Shown here: one piece after another, positions 44,636-58,573 of the stretch
How the letters are laid out: each line of letters starts with the position of its first letter
Numbering within the stretch: the stretch's first letter is position 1
Source: Actinocorallia sp. API 0066
GTDB taxonomy: Bacteria > Actinomycetota > Actinomycetes > Streptosporangiales > Streptosporangiaceae
Direction: 5' to 3'
DNA: 64,000 nucleotides
Assembly: GCF_020991275.1 (NCBI RefSeq)
Contig: NZ_JAJLQY010000006.1
Coordinates: 186,001 to 250,000 of the forward strand
Notes under the pieces: generated by a model
What the model was told of the DNA's origin: nothing
Databases searched by the model: none
Seen by the model: only the letters and a program-made list of their open reading frames with translations
Translations under genes and position numbers: made by a program

Positions 44636-45829
44636 CTACAGGCCGACGGCCGCGCGCAGGGCGTCGGCGCGGTCGGTGCGCTCCCAGGAGAAGTCCGGCA
44701 GCTCACGGCCGAAGTGGCCGTAGGCGGCGGTCTGGGAGTAGATCGGACGGAGCAGGTCGAGGTCCCGGACGATAGCGGCCGGACGCAGGTCGAAGACCTC
44801 CAGGACGGCCTGCTGGAGCTTGGTGATGTCCACCTTCTCCGTGCCGAAGCCCTCGACGAAGACGCCCACGGGCTGCGCCTTGCCGATCGCGTAGGCGACC
44901 TGGACCTCGGCCCGGTCGGCCAGGCCCGCGGCGACGATGTTCTTGGCGACCCAGCGCATCGCGTAGGCGGCCGAGCGGTCCACCTTGGACGGGTCCTTGC
45001 CGGAGAAGGCGCCGCCGCCGTGCCGAGCGTAGCCGCCGTAGGTGTCCACGATGATCTTGCGGCCGGTGAGGCCCGCGTCGCCCATCGGGCCGCCGATCTC
45101 GAAGCGGCCGGTCGGGTTCACCAGGAGGCGGTAGCCGGTGGTGTCGAGGTCGAACTCGGCCAGGACCGGGTCCACCACGAGGTCCTTGACGTCCGGCGTC
45201 AGCAGCTCCTTGAGGGAGATGTCGGCCGAGTGCTGGGAGGAGACGACGACGGTGTCGAGGCGGACGGCGCGCTGGCCGTCGTACTCGATGGTGACCTGGG
45301 TCTTGCCGTCGGGCCGCAGGTAGGCGACGTCGCCGTTCTTGCGGACCTCGGACAGCCGCTGGGCGAGCCGGTGCGCGATGGTGATGGGCAGCGGCATCAG
45401 GGTCGGGGTCTCGTTGGTGGCGTAGCCGAACATGAGGCCCTGGTCGCCCGCGCCCTGGCGGTCGAGGTCGTCGCCGGCCTCGCCCTCGCGGCTCTCGTAG
45501 GCGTCGTCGACGCCCTGCGCGATGTCCGGGGACTGGGCGCCGATGGAGACCGACACGCCGCAGGAGTGCCCGTCGAAGCCCTTGGCCGAGGAGTCGTAGC
45601 CGATCTCCAGGATCTTCTCCCGGATGACGCCCGGGATGTCCACGTAGGTCTCGGTGGTGACCTCACCGGCCACGTGTACCTGACCCGTGGTGATCATCGT
45701 CTCGACGGCGACCCGGCTCTTCGGGTCGTCCTTCAGCATGGCGTCGAGGATCGCGTCACTGATCTGGTCCGCGATCTTGTCCGGGTGGCCCTCGGTGACC
45801 GATTCGGAGGTGAAGAGGCGACGGGACAC
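44636..45829 (-). CDS. metK: S-adenosylmethionine synthetase
   Basis: Makes SAM from methionine and ATP. The 397 residues include [20 protein letters not shown] at the N-terminus (ATP and Mg site), [29 protein letters not shown] and [14 protein letters not shown] 45829 has AAGGAG 8 bases upstream. I found no SAM riboswitch in the 145-base gap upstream; it holds only the palindrome CCGTCGCGACGG and AT-poor sequence. Confidence 0.97.
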   Translation of the reverse strand: MSRRLFTSESVTEGHPDKIADQISDAILDAMLKDDPKSRVAVETMITTGQVHVAGEVTTETYVDIPGVIREKILEIGYDSSAKGFDGHSCGVSVSIGAQSPDIAQGVDDAYESREGEAGDDLDRQGAGDQGLMFGYATNETPTLMPLPITIAHRLAQRLSEVRKNGDVAYLRPDGKTQVTIEYDGQRAVRLDTVVVSSQHSADISLKELLTPDVKDLVVDPVLAEFDLDTTGYRLLVNPTGRFEIGGPMGDAGLTGRKIIVDTYGGYARHGGGAFSGKDPSKVDRSAAYAMRWVAKNIVAAGLADRAEVQVAYAIGKAQPVGVFVEGFGTEKVDITKLQQAVLEVFDLRPAAIVRDLDLLRPIYSQTAAYGHFGRELPDFSWERTDRADALRAAVGL

Positions 45830-45974
45830 TAGGTCAACTCCTTGCAGCGGCTGCTGACTTTCAACCAGTAGCAGGTTAGCGGGCCGGGACCTGAGCGGGC
45901 GGTCCCGATGTGGATCAGGCGTTGCGCAGTCTAGCCGCCCGGCCGTCGCGACGGCATGGGTGGCGCGGCCCTCA

Positions 45975-47168
45975 TCAGGCCAGGAGTCCGGCGACCTCGT
46001 CCCAGACGGCGGAGGCGAGCGCGTCCTTGCTTCCGCGCGGGATCTCCCGCTCGGTCCCGGTCGCCGCGAGGATCACTCCGGCGTTGTCGGGTTGTCCGAA
46101 CGTGAGGTGCTCGCCGACCTGGTTGACGACGAGGAGGTCGCAGCCCTTGCGGGCGAGTTTGGCCCTGCCGTGGGCGAGCACGTCGTCGGTCTCGGCGGCG
46201 AACCCGACGATGACCTGCCCCGGCGCCCGTCGGGTGACGAGCTCGGCCAGGATATCGGGATTCTTCACCAATTCGATAGGCAAAGTATCCGATTCCTCGG
46301 TCTTCTTGATTTTGGAGCCCTGGACCGTCACCGGCCTGAAGTCCGCGACGGCGGCGGCCATCACCACGACGTCAGCCGAGGCCGCGGCCTGGTGGACCGC
46401 CTCGCGCAGCTCCAGCGCCGAGCCGACCCCGACCACCGAGACCCCGGCCGGATCCGGCAACGCGGTGTTGGCGGCCACCAGGGTGACCTTGGCGCCGCGC
46501 GCGGCGGCGACCCGGGCCAGCGCGTAGCCCTGGAGGCCGGAGGAGCGGTTGCCGATGAAGCGCACCGGGTCGATGGGCTCGCGGGTGCCCCCGGCCGAGA
46601 CGACGACGTGCCGTCCGGCGAGGTCGCGCGGATCGCCCGCCAGGACGCGCCGGGCCACCTCGAACAGCTCGGCCGGATCCGGCAGCCTGCCCGGACCGGT
46701 GTCCCGGCCCGTCAGCCGCCCGGAGGCGGGCTCGATGACGATGTTGCCGCGCTCCCGCAGCAACGCCACGTTGGCCTGGGTCGCGGGGTGCTCCCACATC
46801 TCGGTGTGCATGGCGGGCGCGAAGACCACCGGGCACCGGGCGGTGAGCAGGGTGTTGGTGAGCAGGTCGTCGGCGATGCCGTGCGCGGCCTTGGCCAGCA
46901 GGTTGGCCGTCGCGGGCGCGACGAACACGAGGTCGGCCGTCTGCCCGATCCGCACGTGCGGAACCTCGGCGATGTCCTCCCAGACGCCCGTCCGCACGGG
47001 CTGGCCGGAAAGGGCCGCCCAGGTGGGCTCGCCCACGAACCGCAGGGCGTCGGCCGTCGGGACGACCTTGACGCCGTGCCCCGACTCGGTGAGCCGCCGG
47101 AGCAGCTCGCACACCTTGTACGCGGCGATCCCGGCGCCGACGCCGAGAACGACCCTCGGGCCGGTCAA
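45975..47168 (-). CDS. coaBC: Phosphopantothenoylcysteine decarboxylase / phosphopantothenate-cysteine ligase
   Basis: Bifunctional CoA biosynthesis enzyme of 397 residues. The N-terminal CoaC flavoprotein ([47 protein letters not shown], the actinobacterial form with His) decarboxylates; the C-terminal CoaB ([24 protein letters not shown]) is the CTP-dependent ligase. TTG 47168 overlaps the rpoZ stop (TTGA); no ATG or GTG start fits. Confidence 0.95.
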   Translation of the reverse strand: MTGPRVVLGVGAGIAAYKVCELLRRLTESGHGVKVVPTADALRFVGEPTWAALSGQPVRTGVWEDIAEVPHVRIGQTADLVFVAPATANLLAKAAHGIADDLLTNTLLTARCPVVFAPAMHTEMWEHPATQANVALLRERGNIVIEPASGRLTGRDTGPGRLPDPAELFEVARRVLAGDPRDLAGRHVVVSAGGTREPIDPVRFIGNRSSGLQGYALARVAAARGAKVTLVAANTALPDPAGVSVVGVGSALELREAVHQAAASADVVVMAAAVADFRPVTVQGSKIKKTEESDTLPIELVKNPDILAELVTRRAPGQVIVGFAAETDDVLAHGRAKLARKGCDLLVVNQVGEHLTFGQPDNAGVILAATGTEREIPRGSKDALASAVWDEVAGLLA

Positions 47169-47419
47169 GCCTCGATCGGCTCGGTGTGCAGCAGGCCCTC
47201 GCGCACCTCGCGCAGGGCGATGGACAGCGGCTTCTCCTGGACCTGGGTCTCGACCAGCGGCCCCACGTACTCCAGCAGCCCCTCACCGAGCTGGGCGTAG
47301 TAGGCGTTGATCTGCCGGGCCCGCTTGGCCGCGATGGACACCAGGCCGTACTTGGTGTCGACGACCTCCAGGAGTTCGTCGATCGACGGGTTGGTGATGC
47401 CCTCGCTGTTGGCTGCCAC
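47165..47419 (-). CDS. rpoZ: RNA polymerase omega subunit
   Basis: Small subunit of 84 residues that helps assemble RNA polymerase by chaperoning beta'. [20 protein letters not shown] and [15 protein letters not shown] are family-typical. GTG 47419 is the start. Classic actinobacterial order mihF-gmk-rpoZ-coaBC-metK. Confidence 0.95.
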   Translation of the reverse strand: MAANSEGITNPSIDELLEVVDTKYGLVSIAAKRARQINAYYAQLGEGLLEYVGPLVETQVQEKPLSIALREVREGLLHTEPIEA

Positions 47420-47458
47420 GGATGCGCCTTTCGAAGTGGTCGGTCGGTCGGGAGGTGT

Positions 47459-48052
47459 TCAGTGGTCAGCCATCAAGGCTAGCAGCTCTTCGCACACGCC
47501 TTCGACGGAGTGGTTGACCAGTGTCACGTCGAATTCCTTCTCGGCGGCGAGTTCGACGCGGGCGGCCGCCAGGCGCCGTTCGATCACGTCGTCGGATTCG
47601 GTGCCGCGGCCCACCAGCCGGCGGACCAGCTCCTCCCAGCTGGGCGGGGCGAGGAAGACCAGGCGGGCCTCCGGCATGGTCTCGCGGACCTGCCTGGCGC
47701 CCTGGAGGTCGATCTCCAGCAGCGTGGGGACCCCGGCGGCGAGCCGCTCCTCGACCGGGGCGCGGGGGGTGCCGTAGCGGTTGCCCGCGAACTCGGCCCA
47801 CTCCAGCAGGCTGCCTTCGGCGATGAGCTTGTCGAACCCGGCGTCGTCGGTGAAGAAGTACTCGACGCCGTCGGTCTCGCCGGGGCGGGGCCCGCGGGTC
47901 GTCACCGAGACCGAGAGCCAGACCCCGGGGTGGTCCTGGCGGAGGCGGGCGACGACGGTGCTCTTGCCGACGCCCGACGGCCCGGACAGGACGGTCAGGC
48001 GGGGAGCCGGGGACTGGGCGGACTCGGAGGTCGCCATCGCGGAGGTTTCCAT
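47459..48052 (-). CDS. gmk: Guanylate kinase
   Basis: Phosphorylates GMP to GDP with ATP. The 197-residue protein has the P-loop GPSGVGKST, the [14 protein letters not shown]-binding loop, GVEYFF and [15 protein letters not shown] 48052 has GGGGA 4 bases upstream and is preferred over ATG 48037. A frame open up to 48181 adds unconserved sequence. Confidence 0.95.
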   Translation of the reverse strand: METSAMATSESAQSPAPRLTVLSGPSGVGKSTVVARLRQDHPGVWLSVSVTTRGPRPGETDGVEYFFTDDAGFDKLIAEGSLLEWAEFAGNRYGTPRAPVEERLAAGVPTLLEIDLQGARQVRETMPEARLVFLAPPSWEELVRRLVGRGTESDDVIERRLAAARVELAAEKEFDVTLVNHSVEGVCEELLALMADH

Positions 48053-48158
48053 CGCGTCCCCAGGTCTATCACGGCGGGTGCGCCCGCCGGGAACGTCCTG
48101 CCGGGTCAGGGCCGTCCGGTGCGTGTGACCGGCGGCCCGGACCCGGCGGACGGACGGG

Positions 48159-48488
48159 CTACTTGGCGCCCGTGCCGGCACCCAGCTCGGCGAGCAGCGA
48201 GGCCCGCTGGTTGGCGCCCAGGCCCCGCACGCGGCGGGACTCGGCGATGCCGTGGCGCTCCATGATCTGCTTGGCGCGGACCTTGCCCACGCCGGGGAGC
48301 GACTCGAGCAGCGCCGAAACCTTCATCTTCCCGACGATGTCGTCGGTCTGGCCCTGGTCGAGAACGTCCTTAAGGGAGATGCCCTTGTTCTTCAGCTTGT
48401 TCTTGACCTCTGCGCGCTCCCTGCGGGCCAATGCGGCCTTTTCCAGGGCCGCGGCACGCTGTTCGGGGGTAAGGGGCGGAAGAGCCAC
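48159..48488 (-). CDS. mihF: Actinobacterial integration host factor (sIHF/mIHF)
   Basis: Nucleoid-associated DNA-binding protein of 109 residues, known to be needed for chromosome structure and phage integration in mycobacteria and for sporulation and antibiotic control in Streptomyces. The start [18 protein letters not shown] and the H2TH segment [20 protein letters not shown] are highly conserved. GTG 48488 has GAGG 8 bases upstream. It begins the mihF-gmk-rpoZ-coaBC-metK run. Confidence 0.95.
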   Translation of the reverse strand: MALPPLTPEQRAAALEKAALARRERAEVKNKLKNKGISLKDVLDQGQTDDIVGKMKVSALLESLPGVGKVRAKQIMERHGIAESRRVRGLGANQRASLLAELGAGTGAK

Positions 48489-48580
48489 GCCGGTCACCTC
48501 GTGATTTCCACTCGACGGAGTCGGACGCCCCGGAAACTAGCGACTTTCCACCCCATAGGGCAACGTGATGCGCGCTTATT

Positions 48581-48629
48581 AGCGTGAGATATCTACGAAA
48601 TTCTCTATGAGTAATCGGCGACTCACGCT
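48581..48629. promoter_or_regulatory. AT-rich inverted repeat between pyrF and mihF
   Basis: AGCGTGAG (48581-48588) and CTCACGCT (48622-48629) flank a 33-base AT-rich core, in a window of local low GC between the pyrF stop and the mihF start. It may be the pyr operon terminator, the mihF promoter region, or both. Confidence 0.45.
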
Positions 48630-48674
48630 GTGTTGATCACAACGGTCGGCGCACCGGCCTGCCTGCGCTTTCGC

Positions 48675-49367
48675 TCAGCGCTCCGCGCGCAGCCGCGCGG
48701 CGATCTCGGCGGCCGCCCTTCCCGGATCCGAATCACGGGTAATCGGCCGTCCGATAACCAGGAGATCGGCTCCCGCTGCGAGTGCCTCGGCGGGGGTCGA
48801 GATCCGCGTCTGGTCGTCGGCCGCGGCGCCCGCCGGACGCACTCCGGGCGTGATGAGGTCGATGTCCGGGCCGACCTCCGCGCGCACCCGCGCCACCTCG
48901 CGGGGCGAGCAGACGAGCGCCCGCGCGCCCGCGCCGACGGCGAGGGCGGCGAGCCTGCGGACGGCGTCCTGGGACGGCCCGGCGAGCCCGATCGCGTCGA
49001 GGTCGGCCTCCCCCAGGGACGTCAGCACCGTCACCGCTGTGATCTTCGTCTCAGGGGCCGCCGCGACGGCGGCCTTCACCATCGCGGTGCCGCCCGAGGC
49101 GTGCACCGTCAGGTAGGCCGGGGCGAGGTCGGCGACGGCGCGGGCCGCCTTCTCGACGGTCGCCGGGATGTCGTGCAGCTTCAGGTCGAGGAAGACCCGC
49201 TGCCCGCCCGCCTCGCGCACCCGCGTGACGACCTCGCGCCCGTACTTCAGGTAGAGCTCAAGGCCGACCTTCACGGTGCTGACGCAGGGCGCGACCTGGC
49301 GCGTCCAGCGCACGGCGGTGGCCAGGTCGTCGGTGTCCAGGGCGACCGCGATGGGCGCGGGTTTCAT
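48675..49367 (-). CDS. pyrF: Orotidine 5'-phosphate decarboxylase
   Basis: Last step of UMP synthesis. The protein of 230 residues has the DLKLHDIPATV signature with the Lys-x-Asp pair, plus STVKVGLELYLKYG, ITPGVRP and VIGRPITRDSDP. ATG 49367 overlaps the pyrD stop by ATGA. Last gene of the pyr operon. Confidence 0.95.
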   Translation of the reverse strand: MKPAPIAVALDTDDLATAVRWTRQVAPCVSTVKVGLELYLKYGREVVTRVREAGGQRVFLDLKLHDIPATVEKAARAVADLAPAYLTVHASGGTAMVKAAVAAAPETKITAVTVLTSLGEADLDAIGLAGPSQDAVRRLAALAVGAGARALVCSPREVARVRAEVGPDIDLITPGVRPAGAAADDQTRISTPAEALAAGADLLVIGRPITRDSDPGRAAAEIAARLRAER

Positions 49368-50368
49368 GTGAGCTCCTCGATGCGGGGACGGGGCGGCGGC
49401 GCGATGCGGGGCGGGCTCGCGGGCCGGTGCGCCATGCCGACGGCGTCCGCGGGCCGGGCGACGCCCCGGGCCGCCAGTGCCTCCTCCAGCTCCCTCAGGA
49501 TGCGCTGGGGGGCCGACGGGTCGTGCAGCAGGGTGGTGCCGACCGAGAAGGCCGTCGCGCCCGCCACGAGGAACTCCAGGGCGTCGGAGCCGGTGGCGAT
49601 GCCGCCGCCGCCGACGATCGGCAGGTCCGGGATCGCGGCGTGCACCTGGAAGACGCAGCGCAGCGCGACCGGCCGCACCGCGGGCCCGGAAAGGCCGCCG
49701 GACACGCCGCTGAGCGCCGGGCGCAATGTGGCCGGATCAATGGCGAGTCCGGAGACCGTGTTGATGAGTGACAAACCCGTCGCCCCGGCATCGGCACAGG
49801 CCAGTGCAATGGTGGCGATATCTGTGACGTCCGGCGAAAGTTTGGCCAATACCGGGATGTCCCGATGAATTGCGCCGCGCACGGCCCGGACGACCTCCGC
49901 CGCGGCGGCGGGCGCGGCGGCGAACATCCGGCCCCTGTCCTCGGCGTTGGGGCAGGCCACGTTCACCTCGACGCCGGCGACCGCGCCCGTCCCGCCCGCC
50001 GCCACCCGGAAGGCGGGCGCGGCGGCCAGGCGCGTGGCGATCTCGGCGAACTCCTGGACGGTGTTGCCGCCGACCGACACGACGGTCGGGACGTCCTGCG
50101 CGGCCAGCCAGGGCAGCTCGCGGGCCAGGAACGCCTCAAGGCCGGGGCCCGGCAGGCCCATCGCGTTGAGCAGGCCGCTGGGCGTCTCGGCGATGCGGGG
50201 GGTGGGGCGTCCGGCGCGCGGCCTGGCCATGACGGTGGCGGTGGTGAAGGCGCCCAGCCGTGACAGGTCGGTGTAGGGGGCGAGTTCCCTGCCGGTCCCG
50301 CCGCAGCCGGAGGCGGTCACCAGGGGGTTGGCGAGGGTCACGGCGCCTATCGGGGTGGTGAGGTTCAC
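49364..50368 (-). CDS. pyrD: Dihydroorotate dehydrogenase, class 1B catalytic subunit
   Basis: Oxidises dihydroorotate to orotate. The 334-residue FMN protein has VEVNVACPNAE with the class 1 catalytic cysteine, LAKLSPDVTDI and IVGGGGIATGSDALEFL. Together with the upstream PyrK this is the NAD-linked class 1B enzyme. GTG 50368 overlaps the pyrK stop. A Pro-rich C-terminal tail (PPRIAPPPRPRIEEL) is unusual. Confidence 0.93.
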   Translation of the reverse strand: MNLTTPIGAVTLANPLVTASGCGGTGRELAPYTDLSRLGAFTTATVMARPRAGRPTPRIAETPSGLLNAMGLPGPGLEAFLARELPWLAAQDVPTVVSVGGNTVQEFAEIATRLAAAPAFRVAAGGTGAVAGVEVNVACPNAEDRGRMFAAAPAAAAEVVRAVRGAIHRDIPVLAKLSPDVTDIATIALACADAGATGLSLINTVSGLAIDPATLRPALSGVSGGLSGPAVRPVALRCVFQVHAAIPDLPIVGGGGIATGSDALEFLVAGATAFSVGTTLLHDPSAPQRILRELEEALAARGVARPADAVGMAHRPASPPRIAPPPRPRIEELT

Positions 50369-51273
50369 GGCGCTGCCTCCAGCGGCGTCTGCGGGGCGCG
50401 GGGGCCGCCGAGCGCGTCAAGGGGGATGGTGCCGAGGTCGCCCCAGCGCACGCGCTCCCCGCGCAGCACGGGCCCCTCGGCGCAGGCCCGGACCATCCGG
50501 GTGTGGCCGTCGTCCCCGACGACGGGCAGGACGCAGGAGGCGCACACGCCGATGCCGCAGGCGGCGGTCCGGCTGAGCAGCTCGCCCAGGCTGACCTGAC
50601 AGGGGATGCCGAGCGCGGACGCGATCCCGCTGACCGCGCTGAGCAGGCTCGTCGGGCCCGCCGCGTACACGACGTCGGCCTCGGTCTGGTCGATGATGCC
50701 GGGCAGCAGGTCCGGAACCATCCCGGCGACGCCCAGCGACCCGTCACGGGTGATGACGGTCGAGCTGTCGCCTATCCGCTGCGCGCTGAGCGCCCCGTAC
50801 ACCTGGTGGGCGTGCGGGGCGGCGAGCACGAAGTGGACCTTGCAGTCGCGCTGCCGCAGCGTGTCGGCCAGCGCGAACAGCCCCGACGAGCCGTGCGCGC
50901 CGCCCACGAGCAGGCAGGAGGCCGGGTCGCGCGGCAGCGGGAAGGGGCGGCCGAGCGGGCCGATGAGATCCAGCGCGTCGCGGGAGCGGCGGGAGGCGAG
51001 CCACCTGCTGCCGGGGTCGTCGGCCTCGAAGACGAACTCGACGGTGCCGCCGTAATCCGACTTCACCTCGTAGACGGGCAGGCAGCGGCGCGCCAGCAGC
51101 GAGGTGTGCTCGCCGCCGACGGCCACCGCCACGAACTGCCCCGGGCGGAACCTCTCGGCCACCGCCGGGGCCACGACCGTCATCGCGTGGTAGGCCGCCA
51201 CCTGCCGGACCGTGAGGACGGTCCCGGGGGACTGGACGGGGCCCGTCCCCGTCCCGGATGCCTCGGTGGAGAT
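50365..51273 (-). CDS. pyrK: Dihydroorotate dehydrogenase electron transfer subunit (PyrK)
   Basis: FAD and 2Fe-2S subunit passing electrons from PyrD to NAD. The protein shows the ferredoxin-reductase-like fold (HAMTVVAPAVAERFRPGQFV; LLVGGAHGSSGLFALADTL) and the cluster motif CGIGVCASC with a fourth Cys in RACAEG. The start is uncertain. No ATG, GTG or TTG lies between the carB stop and the first conserved strand; a strong GGGAGG is placed 5 bases before an ATC at 51273, which I use. The frame is open upstream to 51441 inside carB. Confidence 0.85.
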   Translation of the reverse strand: MSTEASGTGTGPVQSPGTVLTVRQVAAYHAMTVVAPAVAERFRPGQFVAVAVGGEHTSLLARRCLPVYEVKSDYGGTVEFVFEADDPGSRWLASRRSRDALDLIGPLGRPFPLPRDPASCLLVGGAHGSSGLFALADTLRQRDCKVHFVLAAPHAHQVYGALSAQRIGDSSTVITRDGSLGVAGMVPDLLPGIIDQTEADVVYAAGPTSLLSAVSGIASALGIPCQVSLGELLSRTAACGIGVCASCVLPVVGDDGHTRMVRACAEGPVLRGERVRWGDLGTIPLDALGGPRAPQTPLEAAP

Positions 51274-51314
51274 GGCGGCCTCCCTGTTCGCGTGTGTCGT
51301 GGCGGTGCCCCCGG

Positions 51315-54623
<3,309 letters not shown>

Positions 54624-55739
54624 TCAGTTACCTTCCTTGGCGTGCTGCATCAGGGCGCAGAACTGGTCGAACAGGATCGTGGAGTCGTGCGGGCCCGCCG
54701 CCGCCTCGGGGTGGTACTGCACCGAGAAGCCCGGCCGCTCCAGCAGCCGCAGGCCCTCCACACAGCCGTCGTTGAGGTTCACGTGGGAGACCTCGGCGCG
54801 GCCGAACGGGGTGTCGAAGGGGCCGTCCAGGGGGGCGTCCACGGCGAACCCGTGGTTGTGCGCGGAGATCTCGACCCGGCCCGTCCTGCGGTCCTGGACG
54901 GGCTGGTTGACGCCCCGGTGCCCGAACCGCAGCTTGTAGGTGCCCAGGCCCAGGGCGCGGCCGAAGATCTGGTTGCCGAAGCAGATCCCGAAGAACGGCT
55001 TGCCCGCCGCCAGCACGCCGCGCAGGGCGGCCACCTGGTGGTCGGCCGTGGACGGGTCGCCGGGCCCGTTGGAGAAGAACACGCCGTCAGGGTTCAGCGC
55101 GAGGATCTGCTCGGCCGTCGCCGTCGCGGGCAGGACCGTCACCTCGCATCCGCGCTCGGCCATCCGGTACGGGGTCATCGCCTTGATGCCGAGGTCCACG
55201 GCCGCGACACGGAACCGCGCCTCACCCCGCGCGGGCACCACATAGGGCTCCCGCGTGGCTACCTCAGCCGCAAGGTCGGCACCGGCCATACCGGGGCTGG
55301 CCAGGACCCGCGCCAGCAGCGCGCGCGGGTCGCTCTCGGTCGAGGAGATCCCGGCCCGCATCGCCCCCCTGTCACGCAGGTGGCGGGTCAACGCGCGGGT
55401 GCCGGGCATCGCGATGCCGACCACCCCGTACGCCTTCAACTCGGCGTCCAGCGACCGCTGCGCCCGCCAGTTCGACGCCACCCGCGCGGGCTCCCGCACG
55501 ACGTACCCGGCCACCTGCACCCGCCCGGACTCGGGGTCCAGGTCGTTCACCCCGGTGTTCCCGATGTGCGGCGCTGTCATCGCCACGATCTGCCGATGGT
55601 ACGACGGGTCAGTAAGTGTCTCCTGGTACCCGGTCATCCCGGTGTTGAAGACGACCTCGCCGAAGGTCTCCCCCTCGGCGCCGAACGCCTCACCAAAGAA
55701 CACCCGTCCGTCCTCAAGGACGAGCATGGCCTGTGTCAT
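54624..55739 (-). CDS. carA: Carbamoyl-phosphate synthase, small subunit
   Basis: Glutamine amidotransferase subunit of 371 residues. The catalytic triad is visible: Cys in [12 protein letters not shown], and His/Glu in [12 protein letters not shown]. The N-terminal domain begins [20 protein letters not shown] 55739 overlaps the pyrC stop; ATG 55727 is a shorter alternative. Confidence 0.97.
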   Translation of the reverse strand: MTQAMLVLEDGRVFFGEAFGAEGETFGEVVFNTGMTGYQETLTDPSYHRQIVAMTAPHIGNTGVNDLDPESGRVQVAGYVVREPARVASNWRAQRSLDAELKAYGVVGIAMPGTRALTRHLRDRGAMRAGISSTESDPRALLARVLASPGMAGADLAAEVATREPYVVPARGEARFRVAAVDLGIKAMTPYRMAERGCEVTVLPATATAEQILALNPDGVFFSNGPGDPSTADHQVAALRGVLAAGKPFFGICFGNQIFGRALGLGTYKLRFGHRGVNQPVQDRRTGRVEISAHNHGFAVDAPLDGPFDTPFGRAEVSHVNLNDGCVEGLRLLERPGFSVQYHPEAAAGPHDSTILFDQFCALMQHAKEGN

Positions 55740-57040
55740 ACAAGCTTTCCTTCCAGCACGGTGGGGCGGCCTCGTAGGAACGTGGCTACGACCCTTCCGG
55801 GTAGTTCGAGGCCGGCGTACGGGGTGTTGCGGCTCTTGGAGGCGAACGTGGTGGCGTCCACCTGAGCGCGGTAGGCCGGGTCGTACAGGGTGATGTTGGC
55901 GGGGGAGCCGGGCTCCAGGGGGCGGCCCTGGCCTGGGAGGTTGCCGATCTCGGCGGGCTTGGCGGACATGCGCTCGGCGACGCCGGCCCAGTCCAGCAGG
56001 CCGGTGTCCACCATGGCGGCCTGCACGACCGACAGGGCCGTCTCCAGGCCGATCATGCCCATGGCGGCGTCAGCCCACTCGGTCTCCTTGTCCTCCACCG
56101 CGTGCGGGGCGTGGTCGGTGGCGACGCAGTCGATGGTGCCGTCGGCCAGGCCCGCGCGCAGCGCGTCCACGTCGCGCTGGGTGCGCAGCGGAGGGTTGAC
56201 CTTGTAGATCGGGTCGTAGGAGCGGCCCGCAGGCGACTCCTCGCAGCACGCGTCCGTGAGGAACAGGTGGTGCGGGGTCACCTCGGCGGTGATGTTCCAG
56301 CCCTTGGACTTCGCCCAGCGCACGATCTCGACGGAACCGGCCGTCGAGACGTGGCAGACGTGCAGGCGGGAGCCGACGTGCCCGGCCAGCAGGCAGTCGC
56401 GGGCGATGATCGACTCCTCGGCGACCGCGGGCCAGCCGCGCAGGCCCAGCCGGTCGGACACCTCGCCCTCGTTCATCTGGGCGCCCTCGGTGAGGCGCGG
56501 CTCCTGCGCGTGCTGGGCGACGACCCCGCCGAACGCCTTCACGTACTCCAGCGCGCGGCGCATGATGACGGCGTCGTCCACACAGTGGCCGTCGTCGGAG
56601 AAGACCCGCACCCGCGCCGCCGAGTCGGCCATCGCGCCGAGCTCGGCGAGCTTCTTGCCCGCCAGGCCCTCGGTGACGGCGCCGACCGGGTGCACGTCGC
56701 AGTAGCCGAACTCGCGGCCGAGCCGCCAGACCTGCTCCACGACGCCCGCGGTGTCCGCGACGGGCGTGGTGTTGGCCATCGCGTGCACGGCCGTGAAACC
56801 GCCCCTGGCGGCCGCGCGGGTGCCGGACAGGACCGTCTCGTTGTCCTCGCGGCCCGGCTCGCGCAGGTGCGTGTGCAGGTCCACCAGGCCGGGCAGCGCG
56901 ACGAGGCCCTCGGCTTCGACGACCTCGGCCGCCGGGGCTTCGAGGCCGACCCCGATCTCGGCGATCTCCCCGTCGCGGATCAGGAGGTCGCGGGGCTCGC
57001 CGCCCAGGACGCGCGCGTTCCGGATGAGGTACAGGCTCAC
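55736..57040 (-). CDS. pyrC: Dihydroorotase
   Basis: Closes carbamoyl aspartate to dihydroorotate. Amidohydrolase of 434 residues with the metal motif [14 protein letters not shown] near the N-terminus, [23 protein letters not shown] and a C-terminal beta domain. GTG 57040 overlaps the pyrB stop (GTGA). Class I type. Confidence 0.96.
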   Translation of the reverse strand: MSLYLIRNARVLGGEPRDLLIRDGEIAEIGVGLEAPAAEVVEAEGLVALPGLVDLHTHLREPGREDNETVLSGTRAAARGGFTAVHAMANTTPVADTAGVVEQVWRLGREFGYCDVHPVGAVTEGLAGKKLAELGAMADSAARVRVFSDDGHCVDDAVIMRRALEYVKAFGGVVAQHAQEPRLTEGAQMNEGEVSDRLGLRGWPAVAEESIIARDCLLAGHVGSRLHVCHVSTAGSVEIVRWAKSKGWNITAEVTPHHLFLTDACCEESPAGRSYDPIYKVNPPLRTQRDVDALRAGLADGTIDCVATDHAPHAVEDKETEWADAAMGMIGLETALSVVQAAMVDTGLLDWAGVAERMSAKPAEIGNLPGQGRPLEPGSPANITLYDPAYRAQVDATTFASKSRNTPYAGLELPGRVVATFLRGRPTVLEGKLV

Positions 57041-57972
57041 TTGTCGGCTCCGATCGCGGGCTGGGCGCCGCCCAGCAGCAGGTACAGGACGGCCATCCGC
57101 ACCGCGACGCCGTTGCCGACCTGCTCGACGATGGTCGAGCGGGGCGAGTCGGCGACCTCGGCGGCGATCTCCACACCCCGGTTCATCGGGCCGGGGTGCA
57201 TGACGATGGCGTGCTCGGGCAGGTGCGAGTACCGCTCGGCGGACAGGCCGTACCGGCGGCTGTACTCACGGACGGTCGGGAAGTAGGCGGCGTTCATCCG
57301 CTCCCGCTGGACGCGCAGCATCATCACCGCGTCGCTCTTGGGCAGCGCCGCGTCGAGGTCGTAGGAGACCCTGCAGGGCCAGGTGTCCACCGACACCGGC
57401 AGCAGGGTCGGCGGGGCCACCAGCGTCACCTCGGCGCCCAGCGTGGACAGCAGCAGGACGTTGGAGCGGGCGACCCGGCTGTGCAGGACGTCGCCCACGA
57501 TCGTGATCTTGCGGCCGTCCAGCGAGCCCAGGTGACGGCGCATCGTGAACGCGTCAAGGAGCGCCTGCGTGGGGTGCTCGTGGGTGCCGTCGCCCGCGTT
57601 GATGACGTTGCCGTTGATCCAGTCGGCGAGCCGGTAGGGCGCGCCCGAGGCCCCGTGTCGGATGACGACGGCGTCGGCGCCCATCGCCTCCAGCGTCAGC
57701 GCGGTGTCCTTCAGGGACTCGCCCTTGGAGACGCTGGAGCCCTTGGCGGAGAAGTTGATGACGTCCGCGGAGAGCCGCTTGGCGGCCGCCTCGAACGAGA
57801 TGCGGGTGCGGGTGGAGTCCTCGAAGAAGAGGTTCACCACGGTGAGGCCGCGCAGCGTCGGGAGCTTCTTCACCGAACGCTCGGTGACCCGGCCCAGCTC
57901 CTCGGCGGTGTCCAGCACCAGGAGGGCGTCGTCGCGGCTCAGGTCGGCCGCGGAGATCAGATGGCGCTTCAC
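57037..57972 (-). CDS. pyrB: Aspartate carbamoyltransferase catalytic subunit
   Basis: Condenses carbamoyl phosphate and aspartate. The 311-residue protein has [12 protein letters not shown] (carbamoyl-phosphate loop), [28 protein letters not shown] and [14 protein letters not shown] 57972 overlaps the pyrR stop. No pyrI regulatory subunit is present. Confidence 0.96.
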   Translation of the reverse strand: MKRHLISAADLSRDDALLVLDTAEELGRVTERSVKKLPTLRGLTVVNLFFEDSTRTRISFEAAAKRLSADVINFSAKGSSVSKGESLKDTALTLEAMGADAVVIRHGASGAPYRLADWINGNVINAGDGTHEHPTQALLDAFTMRRHLGSLDGRKITIVGDVLHSRVARSNVLLLSTLGAEVTLVAPPTLLPVSVDTWPCRVSYDLDAALPKSDAVMMLRVQRERMNAAYFPTVREYSRRYGLSAERYSHLPEHAIVMHPGPMNRGVEIAAEVADSPRSTIVEQVGNGVAVRMAVLYLLLGGAQPAIGADK

Positions 57973-58538
57973 TTCGCGTCCCCCTTCGGCCCCAGCAGGA
58001 CCGCGTCACGGCCGTCCACGTCGCGCAGGAGCACCCGGACGGTCTCCTGGCTGGAGGTCGGCAGGTTCTTGCCCACGTAGTCGGCGCGGATCGGCAGCTC
58101 CCGGTGGCCGCGGTCGACGAGCACGGCGAGCTGGACGGCGCGCGGCCTGCCCAGGTCGTTGAGGGCGTCGAGCGCGGCGCGGATCGTGCGGCCCGAGTAC
58201 AGGACGTCGTCCACCAGGACCACGATCCTGTCGTCGATGCCCTTCGGGGGCAGCTCGGTGCGGTTCAGCGCGCGCGCGGGCTTCATGCGGAGGTCGTCGC
58301 GGTACATCGTCACGTCGAGCGACCCGCAAGGGATGTCGAGGCCCTCCACGTCGCGGAAGCGCTCGGCCAGCGTGCGCGCGAGGTTCACTCCCCGCGTCTG
58401 GATGCCGAGCAGGACGACGTCGGATCCGCCCTTGGTGCGCTCCAGGATCTCGTGCGCGATCCGGGTCAGCGCCCGCCGGATCTCGGGGGCCTCCAGGACG
58501 GCTTTGTAGGGCGCGTCCTGGCTTTGGGCAGCGGTCAC
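57969..58538 (-). CDS. pyrR: Bifunctional pyr operon regulator / uracil phosphoribosyltransferase
   Basis: UMP-sensing RNA-binding regulator with weak UPRTase activity, 189 residues. The PRPP loop is [37 protein letters not shown] and DVTMYRDDL are family-typical. GTG 58538 has AAAGGAGG upstream. A PyrR-binding-loop sequence overlaps the leader close to this ribosome site, suggesting translational control of the whole operon. Confidence 0.95.
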   Translation of the reverse strand: MTAAQSQDAPYKAVLEAPEIRRALTRIAHEILERTKGGSDVVLLGIQTRGVNLARTLAERFRDVEGLDIPCGSLDVTMYRDDLRMKPARALNRTELPPKGIDDRIVVLVDDVLYSGRTIRAALDALNDLGRPRAVQLAVLVDRGHRELPIRADYVGKNLPTSSQETVRVLLRDVDGRDAVLLGPKGDAK

Positions 58539-58554
58539 TGCGCCAACCTCCTTT

Positions 58555-58573
58555 CCCGCCTCACGGGACGGGG
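58555..58573 (-). promoter_or_regulatory. PyrR-binding hairpin in the pyr leader
   Basis: Read leftward, CCCGTCCCGTGAGGCGGG can fold as a stem with a bulged T and a short loop, and contains TCCCGTGAGG, which matches the PyrR-binding consensus UCCNGNGAGG. It lies directly before AAAGGAGG. UMP-loaded PyrR bound here could block ribosomes, as reported for mycobacterial pyr leaders. Confidence 0.75.

Noticed and set aside
45830-45974. Possible SAM riboswitch before metK
   Set aside because: I found none of the conserved blocks of SAM-I, SAM-II or SAM-IV; only a short palindrome is present.
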